From contig OW804095.1 in assembly GCA_942159475.1 (NCBI GenBank), forward strand, positions 58,928,773 to 58,992,772: 64,000 bases of DNA. The letters are read 5' to 3'. The notes under the pieces were generated by a model that saw nothing but the letters and a program-made list of their open reading frames with translations, was not told the origin of the DNA and ran no database searches. This document shows positions 12,168-23,639 of this stretch, one piece after another. Position 1 is the stretch's first letter. The number at the start of each line of letters is the position of its first letter. This stretch comes from Sthenelais limicola. Lineage: Eukaryota > Annelida > Polychaeta > Phyllodocida > Sigalionidae. A program made the position numbers and the translations under genes.

Positions 12168-13759
12168 CAGGGTCGGATCCAGGAGGTGGACCCTAGGGTG
12201 GGGCACAGACAGTTCTCATTCAGGTCATTTGTGTATATTGGTTTGTGAGGAGAGGGGGCTAATTAGCTAGCTAGCAGGCCATAAAATGTCTTTAAAATAC
12301 ACAAGAGCTATTCATTTTAAAGGAATAAGCCTGGCAAAACTTCGCTTGTTAAAATTAAAGATTTTAGTTAACTGAATGAGATGTATGTCGCTGGTTATAC
12401 AAAAAAACAAAGAAAAGCTGGTTTTGATAATGACCCACCTGTGACCTAGCTACCATATAGAGGGGTCCAGGAGCATGTTCCCCCGGGAAAATATTTAGAA
12501 AATGAGTGCCACTTGAATGCATTCTATTGGTTTTACAGGGCTCTGAGCGTCACATTGAAAATTATTGAATTTTTACTGATGCACTTTGAACATTACTGAG
12601 TTTTAAAACCCTTAAAGTCCCTGAGTGCTGTTTTAATGCATTCTGCTGACTTTCAGACCCATCAGGACAATCCTTTAAGCTTCAAAAGTTACATAATATC
12701 AGACTATTTTCAGAGTTACCTTCAATATAATATATAATATATTATATTACCAGTGTTCAATGACTATTAAATATCATAATACAGGTTTCCTGAAGAATAA
12801 AAAGAATGGGCTATCCCTGGAGAAGAAAACAAATAATACCGTAATTGTATAATGTACATCATGTGAAGTCGCATGACTTTTATATTGTACTAAATCAGTT
12901 GAGGGAAAAATAAATTGGTATTGTGATACTAGTACATCGTAATACTTCATACTGCAATCAGGAGAATTAAATTTGTTTGCTCTAATCTTAAACGTTACCC
13001 CAAATGGATATAACATACAATTCAACGCCATATTCTGAGAATTTGCAGGTTAAATGAGTATTTGGATTTCTAAATTATATATTTGTTTCCCTACTTGGCA
13101 TGCCATTTAAACGCAGGGTATTTTTCCTGTAGTGTAGGAGTAATTTCCCATCAGTGATGTGAGCACCACAATGCTTATTTGATATTAGATAGAGTACTGG
13201 ACACGCTGCTTCCTATAGAACAAATCTATTTGAACAACACGGTTTGGTGAGGTAACTCAGACTGCAAAGCTTTTCTGCTAGCATAAATTCTGTCAGGAAC
13301 ACAATCGGAAATCCCTCTTAGCATAATATATAGCCTAGGTCTAATTTGAATTCATGGGGATGCTGTTCCAAAGTATTGGATCTTTGTATATATGGGTCAG
13401 ATTTTCAGAAAATGTACAATTGGCAGATCAACATATTTAGGAAATTCTCCTAAATTAGGCTGAAAAATGAAGAATGCCGGGTATATATGAGTAGGCCTAT
13501 ATTTGGTATCGTATTGATTTAAAGTATCAGTTCGGTTCTGTTAACCTGCATTTTGAATCATTTTTGTCTTAAACGTGGGTTATTTGAGAGGATTGGTGAA
13601 GGCGAATTGTACATTTTCTGAAAATCTGACCCATATGAGGGATCTTTTTATTCTTTTTTCATTGTTTTGCATTGGGACAATCAAAGGTTTGGCACAATTT
13701 TTTTTATGAGGGGGTGCACGTGCCCACTAGCCCCTCCCCTCCCCCTGGATCCGCCCCTG
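12168..13759. mobile_element. hAT-like non-autonomous element, about 1.6 kb
   Basis: The left end CAGGGTCGGATCCAGG (12168) and the right end CCTGGATCCGCCCCTG (ending 13759) are inverted repeats differing at few positions. The CAGGGGCGGATCCAGG-type terminus is one I associate with hAT-like non-autonomous elements of marine animals. So is the internal GGGGTCCAGGAGCATG...CCCCCGGGAAAA stretch near 12461-12495. A clear 8-bp target duplication is not visible. No transposase frame is present. A separate palindromic MITE (13390-13636) is inserted near the right end, and an AT palindrome lies at about 12725-12750. Confidence 0.6.
13390..13636. mobile_element. MITE nested inside the hAT-like element
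   Basis: It begins with ATATGGGTCAGATTTTCAG (13390) and ends with its exact complement at 13636; the inverted repeats match over about 32 bases. The 180-bp interior has no coding capacity and contains one TAGGCCTA (13492). Its position inside 12168-13759 makes it the younger insertion. Confidence 0.75.
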
Positions 13760-16501
13760 TCATTAGATATCGTAATGATATGATAGATTGAACCTGAAGG
13801 GAAACCAATGCCATTTCAATGTTTAAACCAGATACGATTTTCGGATTTGACAGGGGAGGCATTGTATTTGATCACAAGCCATCAACCAAATTATTCAATT
13901 GTTTTAACAGTCAGGCGGTTACTTCCATCCTTTTCCCTTTAAAACAGGATATTCGAGAGGAAAATTAACTGGTAGAGAGGAAGATTTGCGCTGGTAAGCA
14001 ATTCACCATATAGCCCCATCGACCGCCACTCTCTGTTGTTGTACGCGATCCTTTGTTATGTAATCATGTCAAATCGCTCTTTATTGTGCTATACTTGCTC
14101 CAGCGTAGTGTCAGGAATAACGACCAAAAGTGCCTGACATCCAATTTTCAATATGTCATGTTCTGCTCCCAGAGCGCTCAATTAAAGCGTTTGTGACATG
14201 GAGGTTCGTAGAATAGTCTCGACTGAAGCTAGGTTTAAAGAAAGCGTATTTGAATACTACGCACATCAATGTTATGCTGTATTCACTTTTACGTTGAGAA
14301 CTGCGGCACTCAGTGCTTTCAGAGGCATTTTCTGTGTGAGGAGTGTGCATTGCAGTGTCACCTTTGACCCTTTTGAACAGAATGAGAACAGCTGAATGGC
14401 AGTATTCGCTACCGTCATGAACCTATGACCTGTATTGATATGTCAATCCCATAACATTTTGCAGAGATGCCGCTTATTGATGTTAGGCTGGAGAGTAACC
14501 ATCTTGCGCTTATTTTTGAAGTCGTAGCAACAACATCCAATCAAATACTATATCAGATGTTATGTTAGTTCAATCTCAGGACAATGGAAGAAAGACTCAT
14601 ACATATCGGAACATAATTATAATCATTTCTTAGATAGAAATATTTGCTACGGCGGAATCAAATGTTGAGTTATAATGAGAGAAATAATAATAATGTTCAG
14701 AAAACATTAATTCTCAGTAAATACAAACATAACTGGCCAATAAATTCACACGGTCATAGCATACACTTACATGAAACACATAGTAATTTAGTTTATAATA
14801 TATACATTATAGTTGATTAGATCAGTTTTATAATAATAATAGTCGGGGTCACTTCGCCTGCATTATCCAAGGAACATCATCATTATAAATATGGCTCAGA
14901 TGTAATACCCAATTACTATTGCACAGGTCCGTTGTAGCGTTACTATTCGAATGTTTTATTTTTGTTGATCGATTGCTTCTTGCCCATTTGCTTCGAACGA
15001 TTCTCGAGATTAGAGTACCAAAGCCAATTAGGTCGATCTTTTGTGGGGATTCAGCTACCGTTTATTACCTTCCACCACATCCCCTATCCATATCTTCCGT
15101 TGAGTTCGTGGCTGTGAGAAAAGGCCGCCTCCCTACGGGCATTTTGGAAAGGGCCCACTGGCGCTTGCGCATCGGAGGAAATTCAGTTCAGTGTTGGAGT
15201 AGCAGGTTTGCAGCACGCTTGCTGTGTTGAGGTAGAGAGAAAGAGGGGAGGCAGAGGCGAGATAGGCACACACAAGTGTGATCCATGTAGAGTGGGCCCT
15301 GGCCTGTCAACACGGCCACAAGCCTAGTCTGGATGTTGAGCCAAGGAATACAGACACTCACATATTCTGACCTTCCATTGCCTGTGAAACAGCTCCAGTT
15401 CTACTCCACTAACCTTTGGCTTTAAGGACTATAGGCTACAGAACGGGCGTCTGCCAGAAACAATAGTGGATGCCTTGTTTCTATTGTTGGAACAGAGACC
15501 CTGCTTGGTGGTAATCTGCAACAAGTGTACCTAGTGGCGCAGTTATTCGGGCCTTGTGTCGGTGACACTTGAGCTAAAAAGAGTTACTACATCTCAAAAT
15601 GTGTTCATAGACTCCAGTACATCTATCTACTCAATAAGGTCAGATACATTCATATTATAAATATTTCGTCAGAAGCATTAAGTAACTGTAAATTAAAGCT
15701 AATTACAATTCATGTAAATCTCTTACACGATCTATTAAATATCTCTTCGCTATTTAAACTGACAAATCATCGTATATAATATATATAATATACTTTCATG
15801 TATGATACATATATATGTGAAAGAGAGATATGTGGCAAAATGTTAGAAGAAACCTTTCATTTTTTATTAATGTAGTATTAGTATTTCTTGCGATCTTCTC
15901 TAATTTCCCTCTGGTTCCCATGCAGGAAGAAAGATCATTAGCTCGGATAACAAGTAAGATCGTATTGGCTATATTAGATCATTTGTATCGATCTAGCCTA
16001 GGATTGAGTATTATGAAACCGCCATCCATCTGTTGGATGATTAGTTACTGGTGGGGCAAATGTGTGTGCGAGTTTGTGATGCCCTGACATGGGAAGTGGT
16101 GGAAACCCGGCCTATGACCGGACTCCACTCATTCAAACCATGATAATAATAATGAACTACCATACATCATTCCTCGATTAATGGATTAGTCCATTCCAAT
16201 GTACCTCCCAGAGAAGTCAATGGCTACTTGGATCCATCGTCCGGGACACATATTATCAAGGGGCTGTTGAGGTTAATTAGGACATTGATTGTTCGGTATT
16301 GTTTTTACTACTCGTCTTTTTCCCAGTATACCATGACACTAAAGGCAACCCTTATAAACATAAACGATATAATACTAGTAGCCTTCTTATTGTATTTGGA
16401 CTTGGAGACACGAGCTGACTGATGACAATTAAAATCCCATAGACTCTAATTTTGAAGCCTGTATCTGTACTATTGTTTCCAAAAATATGATACAGTAAAA
16501 A
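13760..16501. other. Intergenic stretch
   Basis: Apart from the GC-richer block at 15.0-15.55 kb I find nothing to annotate. A short (ATA)n run follows an apparently repeated sequence at about 16140-16155 and could be a retroposon tail. Confidence 0.4.
14919..15550 (+). promoter_or_regulatory. GC-richer block, possible promoter/first exon (speculative)
   Basis: About 15000-15550 is clearly less AT-rich than its surroundings and contains CpGs such as GGCGCTTGCGCATCGG. A purine-rich GAGAGAAAGAGGGGAGG segment lies at 15233-15255, and a donor-like GGTG/GTAATC sits near 15508-15514. The one open frame (14919-15230) resembles no family and is weakly supported. A non-coding 5' exon is one reading; an old repeat is the other. 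Confidence 0.2.
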
Positions 16502-16691
16502 ATAATTGAAGTGGTGACTCCTCATTTTTAAACATTATGTAGAATTTAAAGAAAGTATATTTATTTTGAAAGCATTTTTTATTTCTTCTAAATTCCCCTT
16601 TTTTAGCTAAATATAATTGAAGTGATAATTCCTCATTTTTAGACATTGCGTAGATCTATATTCATTTTAAAAATCTGTTCTTCTAAATTCA
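16502..16691. repeat. Local direct duplication, about 90 bp, offset about 111 bp
   Basis: AATTGAAGTGGTGACTCCTC... (16502) and AATTGAAGTGATAATTCCTC... (about 16613) begin two diverged copies. Both continue through CATTTTTA-ACATT--GTAGA and end in TTCTTCTAAATTC. Both are AT-rich and non-coding. Confidence 0.7.
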
Positions 16692-19450
16692 CATATTATA
16701 TAGAATTACAATATATAGGCCTCCATAATTAAACTTTTGATATTAGATATATCTTAAATGGGTGTCAGCTTGTTTTGATGAATAATATTAGTCGCCACTA
16801 GGATAGCAATGGGCATTGTATCGCTTGCCTTTAACTAAACGTTATACATTATATTGGTATTATGAGACATTTCTATCGTCTTACAACCTAGGGATGAAAT
16901 ATTGTTGAGAATATAGAAAAGTGTGTTTCCGATCGAACAGTGCCGACTGTCTCACAGATTTGCAATTCGTTCAGCCGGCAACGATATTTTATAGTAAGTT
17001 CCGAACACCAGTATTGAAAAATTATGGCTCTTGGATGTTCAAAGTTCCGGACTGAGAGCATAGGATGGGAGCTTTAGAACCTATGATCCCAGATCGAGCT
17101 TCACTGATGCCATATAATCTGCTGAATGCAAATTCCATGTAAATGACGAGGCTATAAGCTCGGGGTGTAATCAGTTGGCTTTCTGGTTGGAGAGTTGAGG
17201 CTCTCTATCAAAGCTTGTAGATGTATTCAGATGTGCCGTAATTAACCTTTGGAGGGCATATGAGGGCCTCTCAGAATTAGTGTCCCATGGACTTGCGCCA
17301 TGCATTAAACAAGTATATTATATGGTGCATATATTATATTATATGATTGTTTGTTAAGGATCATTGCTAGGATATATATTCAATGGGCATCTGGTCAAAG
17401 GGCTTGAATTTTGTATGTTTAAGAATTAGTCTACTAGTCTACTATACAATGACGATAGAATGATCAAAACTATTGGCCTTCAATAATAAAGGGTCTCATA
17501 TGATCGAATTTTTACTGATTTATTATTGACACATAATACTGTTGTATCGTCTGGTCCCAGTGAACAAGTTGCAGCAAACGCTTAAAGAAAAACGAAGTTA
17601 GCCTAGGTATCAGCAGGTTTCCTTACCAGGGAGAAAATATATGTCCTTTAGTAAAAAATAATCTTTTAATGATCGGACATTCAGAAACTTACTTATATAC
17701 CTATACCACTCCTCTCAACGATAGATGGATCTTCATATGTATGTTCTTGATGGGTCTGCGCCGCATGTCCCGTCCAAATTCCTGGATGAACCTTGGTGAA
17801 CAGTTTATACATAGCGCACAAATTTTGCATTTAAGCCTAAATGTAATCTTGAGAACTGAAAATCTCCCGTTGTATCCAATTTAATCTGCAATCATTTCTT
17901 TAATTCGGGAATTAAACATTTAAAGCATCATCGCATGTAACAAGCTAATTGCGCTAAACCACGTAACAAAACGAAACTAGATGTAAGTTAAAGAACATAC
18001 TGTGATACATATCTAGCGAGAAACTAAAGTAATCCATTTGCAACAGACAACGCACAGGCGGTTGCGCCATCAGAATATCGTTCCACTAGTTTCCACTATA
18101 CAGACTACCAACCAACTCCCTAGCCGCTAAGACTGACGAAACCGCACCACATAGTTGCTCGGGGAGTTAACTCTTTCCCTTCTGCATATGGACCAATATG
18201 CCCGGAGACTTGTAGGTCGAGGCTTCATACAAGTGATCAATTACCTTTAAGCCTACGGTAAGTTGTGAGCCCTGTTGGTTCGACAGACTAATAAGTGACC
18301 ACAGCCGCCTGTCTGGCAGTTCATTATCATTATATACTTACAACCTCAGACATCCTAGACTAAAAGAATATTGTAAAGTGCTTCAGGCGCCAACGATATT
18401 ATATAAAGCCTATAAAACCAGGGTATTAAATAGAGAACTGAATCACCCTGCTTTACATTGGTGGGATAGACAAGCACTCCATTTTAAGTCCACTTCAGTG
18501 CCATGTGCTTCAACTACGGGACCATTTGAGCTGGATACAGGTCACATATTTTTCAACTTATCTGTCTATTCATTGGATACACTGAACTAACCTTTGGTGC
18601 CCTCTCCACAACCGAGGGAGTCGGCGATCAAATATAAATGTTGTTTATCCGTAGTATTTGTTAACAATCATGTGGATATAATTCAACAAACCTAATATTT
18701 TCTGAAATCGATAGACATGGCTCCGAAATTCATAGTTTGTTAGCGCTCTTATATGTCATATGACCTGCAATCCTTCTATTAATATATATTCAACATGGCC
18801 GTCAAGAATATATATCTGGATGTCCCAGGGGTGGTGGTAATGCGGAGGTTGTATCCCTATAGCCAACGATAGCTATCTGGACATTAAGCCCTAGAGGGAC
18901 CAATGAAAGTCCTGTGACACGGCCAACAGTAGAAGATCCAATCAGAAAGAGTTTTCTAGCAGCAACATGCCTGTCAGTTGCAGATAACACTTAAGTGGAC
19001 CTAGGAGGAAATCGGGCTTTCACACTGTTGAGATAAGAAAAACTGTAGAGAAAGTCTTGTGCCATTGTTAATTTAAGACCTTCCGCTTACAAGAAAGGTT
19101 TTGGAATTTAGGACAGGAATTAAGCGGTTTAATACTTCTTATAATCATAATTATATATTCCATGAATTCAGTATTTCTAAGATATAGATATGTATGGTTC
19201 TCTGGACATTAATTTATGGTCCACTTCATAACTAGATAATGGCAATTGCCTAACAATTTTGCCAAGCAATGCAAGGATAGACAACCGCTTCTCACCATAT
19301 ATGGACATCACTGTCAGCGCAGGGAGAGTCCATGGTAGAATTTCAATCCTGGAATGTCATACGTCTATTTGACACCTGCATTAAGAAACCTGACCATTGT
19401 TTGTGCTTAGGGCCGACGTGCTTTGACTACTAAAGTTGACATGGTGGATA
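16692..19450. other. Intergenic stretch, nothing recognised
   Basis: No coding region, RNA gene or repeat I can defend. The open frames at 17.7, 18.4 and 18.8-19.0 kb lack splice context and family resemblance. Confidence 0.4.
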
Positions 19451-20120
19451 TGTATATCATTTCATATGTTGTTACTGATAATGATATATGAGAAGCCCAC
19501 TTTCCATATACTACCTACTGTGGTTACTGTATGGAAAGCCACTTTCCATGTACTACTTGCCTCAGTTACCCTATGTAAAAGCCACTTTCCATGTGCTGCT
19601 TACTTTTAATCACTTTCCATATACTACCTACTCTAAGCCAATTTCCATATACTGTTTTCTTTACGTCACTTTCCATATACTACTTATTTTAAGCCAATTT
19701 CCAAATACTAAATACTTTGAGTCACTTTCCATATACGTATACATATATATGTATATCATTTCATATGTTGTTACTGATAATGATATATGAGAAGCCCACT
19801 TTCCATATACTACCTACTGTGGTTACTGTATGGAAAGCCAATTTTCATATACTACTTACTTCAACTACACTATGTAAAGCCAGTTTCCATATACTACTTG
19901 CTTTAAGTCACTTCCATATACTACTTACTTTAAGCCAATTTCCATATACTACTTGCTTTAAGCCACTTTCCATACACTACTTACTTTAGGCCACTTTCCA
20001 TATACTGCTTACTTTAAGTCACTTTCCATATACTACTTAGTTTAAGCCACTTTCCATATACTGCTTACTTTAAATCACTTTCCATATACTGCTTTCTTTC
20101 AACCACCTTCAAAATGCTGC
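19451..20120. repeat. 28-bp minisatellite with a 299-bp higher-order repeat
   Basis: The basic unit, CACTTTCCATATACTACTTA plus CTTTAAGC, is 28 bp and is repeated, with variants, from about 19495 to 20120. Superimposed is a 299-bp register: the segment TGTATATCATTTCATATG... with the following GATATATGAGAAGCCCAC and first units occurs at 19451 and again at 19750, virtually identical over about 90 bp. The open frames here merely translate the repeat. Confidence 0.9.
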
Positions 20121-20659
20121 TTTTTTAAAGCCACCTTCAACGTCCATTTACGATTTTTCTTCACTGATTTTTATAATGATGCTATGGATGTAGGTTTGTT
20201 TTCCATATACCATTCGAAAGGGCCTTTATTCTTCGTTGTTATCATGTGGAATTATAATCGTTTTTTTCAATGTTTTTATAAAAGGATTAAATGAAATTAC
20301 TGATAGAATATCGAACACCAAATGACTGAACATGCCTGCTGGGATCTTGTATTTATTGTTCCAATTCCACCAAGTTAATCCTATCCCGATAAAATTAATT
20401 AACTATTGAATATTCCTAAATAATGAATATTTTGAAATAATGAATAGAAACAGGGTTAAACAGTATGCTACCATATTGGGAACAGATTGATATGCATTGA
20501 TTCTCTATGCTATCCTCATATGTATTAAATGCGCATTCCATATGACAGGTACTATATGACATGTACTATATGAACTACTTCGTCACCACGTTACTTCATA
20601 TTTACACATGATACATTTGTGATTACACATCAAGTTTTATGCCCATATAATAAATATAA

Positions 20660-20763
20660 AATGGAACTCGCCTGCAACAATCGGAAATTTATTGGACTTG
20701 ATTCGTCCTTATGCGGACAAATCAAGCCCAATAAATTTTCGATTATTGACGGCTCGTTCCATT
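20660..20763. repeat. Hairpin element with AATGGAACTCG ends
   Basis: AATGGAACTCG at 20660 and CTCGTTCCATT ending 20763 enclose long complementary arms, for example TTATTGGACTTGATT against AATCAAGCCCAATAA, around a TTATGC loop. There is no coding capacity. A second hairpin with the same ends but a different interior lies at 28381-28443. Confidence 0.65.
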
Positions 20764-22922
20764 CTCTCTATTCACGTACTCTGTCCACAACCATGGCTAT
20801 AAAGGCAAAATAAAAAGAGACCAATAATTAGCATTTCTTAAAAACTTTAGTGAATGGGCATGAAACCAAATATTTACGTTCAAGGAAAATGTGTGTTTCT
20901 GGAGATTTTAAAATAATGATGGATTTATACCGCTTAATGTGCCGGAATCATTCGCCAAGCTATGAAAATTGATGTTTAGAACTTTCAATTATTGCTAGAT
21001 TTATGCTTTTGTGTTTTTGCAATTTTGAACACTCCTGTTTCCCGTTACGTGTATCTTTACTTGCTGTGCTAGCAAATTCTTATTTTGTATACTGAGGGAA
21101 TTATGTATACTTTATTATATTGATGTCAGAGAGTAGACATGCGATAAGATAAGCTAATACTTTATTTGCAAGCTTGTTGTACTAAAAGGTAGTGCGCATC
21201 TGGAAAACTTCGAATCATTTTAATACCTAATTGGATATACATCATATAATGTATGTATATTGCGATATATTATTATAATATCAGATATAGTATTCTGCAT
21301 CGGCAAGATTATATGAGAAAACAAAGCTATATACGCAGAGATAAAATGGACGTAATTCAAAATAGTTCATTTTGATTTACTTATATTACGACTTTTTATA
21401 ACTATGTACTAAGGTATACGGGTAAGGTATTAATATCGAAGCACGACACGGTAAAAACGACAATCAATTCGGAGCGTCTCGTTTGTCAGTTAAAATGACT
21501 AATGGGAGGCAATAACAGTTGTAAAATCCAGTCTGATACTTATTACTGATGAGACGACCGCGGTCTTTAAGGCAAGCAGCCCTAATGTTATTGAATACCT
21601 CAAATTTCATTCCCAGGGACCGGCGAATTGATGCTGGTGCTTCACATGGGGCTTAGGTAAAGCGACCGGGCAATTACACTCCTGTGTCTATTCATTACCG
21701 CTGGGGAACTACTCTGGTGAGTCTTTCAAGTAGACTGGTTGACCTTGATGATACCGGACCCGACGGAAATCCTAAACGTAGTGGGCGGATTAATATCCAA
21801 GGCTAAACATGTGAATATTAATGGAAGGATCAGCCTGTGACAGCAATCCTGTGGTTAATCAGCGAGGAGGGGCTACTTCATGATTGGATCGAAGAAGACG
21901 GAATGGAAAGGCTGATAGCTACTGACAAGAAGGAATAGACAGCCTGCCCTGACCGCTTGTTAACTAGACTACGTAAAAATATTTACAGCCCTGACTTCAC
22001 AGCCAGGAATATAGAAGGTCATCAATTCGTTCTTGTCTTCTCTTCGGCCAACTTTATATAATGCTGATGTCTTCAATTCCTCCCTTTATATATCATATCA
22101 TAATAATGATAATATATATTTTATTTGTTCTTTTAGATGTCCTTCTGGACGACCCTGCCTGATACGTATTACCGATGAGACGAATAGGCACTCACTGTTT
22201 GAGTTGTATATCCTCATAGGTTTTATTCAGAATCTTCGATCCACCTTTGTTTTGTAGTATTCTCCGTTTGAAGTTTGAGTCGCCCACTACAATGTACGAC
22301 TCAAGATCGACGCAGGACATTTAAGACTGAATTGGGGGCTGTTAGAACATTTTATGCAGCATAGAAGCTTTGCAGGGCGACCGACGAGAAAATGGGTCGA
22401 GATAAGAGTAGGGACAGACAGCTGGCTGAAAGGTTCGCTATGCCATGTTTGGACCGCATAAAATATCGTGGTCTAAGCGAGTCGCTAAACTGGGAAGGGA
22501 CACTATCCATTGTTGGCCTGAAATGTCTTAATTGCCTCAGGAACCGGGTGGTCGTGTGAGAAAGGTTCCTGCTCTTTAATACCTCATCATTGATTTGCCT
22601 TTGACTGTTTTATGCTTCAAATTTGTCAATCAATTTCCTGCAGGCAATGATGATTGCGAGTCAGATGATACGGGAAATCGGCTAATTGAATTCCCCCAAA
22701 TACTATGCGGGTTTTATTTTACTAATCAATCTTTTTGAAATACTGGTGCACAACAACATTCACAATTCTTTTCTGAACTCATTTCATATTCAAGATGCGA
22801 GTTTATATGTTTGTGCTTGATGCATTTTATATTAAGTCTTTCTATTGTATTTAAACCCGGGCCTCGTGACTGTTGGCTTTAAGCCAGCATATATAATATA
22901 TATATACGTTTAATATATACAG
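20764..22922. other. Intergenic stretch, nothing recognised
   Basis: No supported gene. AT tracts occur near 21240-21290 and 22080-22120. Base composition is somewhat less AT-rich at 21.5-22.0 and 22.3-22.6 kb but without a frame or motif I recognise. Confidence 0.4.
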
Positions 22923-23024
22923 GTTAAGTAACGAGTTGGTTGAAGGAGCTTGAATATTGCACGAGTTGCGTAGCAACGAGTGCAATATTCTAAGCGACTG
23001 AAACCAATGAGTTAGTTAACAGAT
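22923..23024. repeat. Inverted repeat around GTTGCGTAGCAAC
   Basis: GAATATTGCA (22952) pairs with TGCAATATTC (ending 22990) around GTTGCGTAGCAAC. Outer words TAACGAGTTGGTT and AACCAATGAGTTAGTTA extend the symmetry imperfectly on both sides. It may be the left part of a composite element that includes the palindrome at 23197. Confidence 0.5.
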
Positions 23025-23196
23025 ATATTATACATGCTAGAAAAAAATCGAGTCATGAATTTGAATTTTACCGGTAATCTTATTAAAAAACAGATTGGTT
23101 GCCATGACAACCCAACGTAAATCACTAGTGAAATACGCACTATGCGTAAATCACTCTAGATACGTTGTTTTCAGAGCAATGCGTGTATAATTAGAT

Positions 23197-23359
23197 AGAA
23201 CTGTACGCAAGGTTGGAACTACAAGTGTGATTCAATGGCTCGAGTTAAAACTTTCTTTTGTATCCAACAAGCGGCCGCAGGTCGCGCGTTGGATACAAAA
23301 GAAAGTTTTAACAAGAGCCATTGAATTACACGAGTAGTTCCAACCTTAAGTACAGTTCT
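23197..23359. repeat. Large palindrome with a GCGGCCGC centre
   Basis: Arms of about 70 bp run from AGAACTGTAC (23197) and to GTACAGTTCT (ending 23359). The stretch TTGGATACAAAAGAAAGTTT is repeated in inverse orientation next to the centre. The CpG-rich loop includes a NotI site (23271-23278). A MITE is the simplest explanation; there is no coding capacity. Confidence 0.7.
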
Positions 23360-23486
23360 TTCTTTATACTACGACTTGGAAATATTAAAAAAAAGGCCAA
23401 TCTTACGCTTACAGGCTGGCTGCATGTCCAAGACGTGCGGCCATCCTTAGTTTTGATCATGCCGAATCATGGAGTAAGCTCATCTC

Positions 23487-23540
23487 TGATTGGTCGACGC
23501 AGCGATGACGTCACCATATCGACCATTACTGACCAATCAA
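23487..23540. promoter_or_regulatory. CRE flanked by two CCAAT boxes
   Basis: A perfect cAMP-response palindrome TGACGTCA (23506-23513) is flanked by GATTGG (inverted CCAAT, 23488-23493) and by CCAAT (23533-23537), in a local CpG-rich patch. Motifs are seen directly; function as a promoter is inferred and no gene start is visible downstream. Confidence 0.3.
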
Positions 23541-23639
23541 AAACGTTTTTACATCGGCGGCCACGCGCTCTTTATTCAACGCGTACAGAAATGAACAAAC
23601 TATTAAATGGGCGTATTCTTCCCGCTCAAAGTGAGTAAC

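Noticed and set aside
19488..19989. CRISPR-like array or secreted repeat protein
   Set aside because: Repeats are directly contiguous without unique spacers and the translation merely follows the 28-bp unit; this is a eukaryotic minisatellite.
23321..23638. 105-codon plus-strand frame over the palindrome
   Set aside because: It crosses the inverted repeat and CRE region and has no similarity; best seen as part of the repeat.
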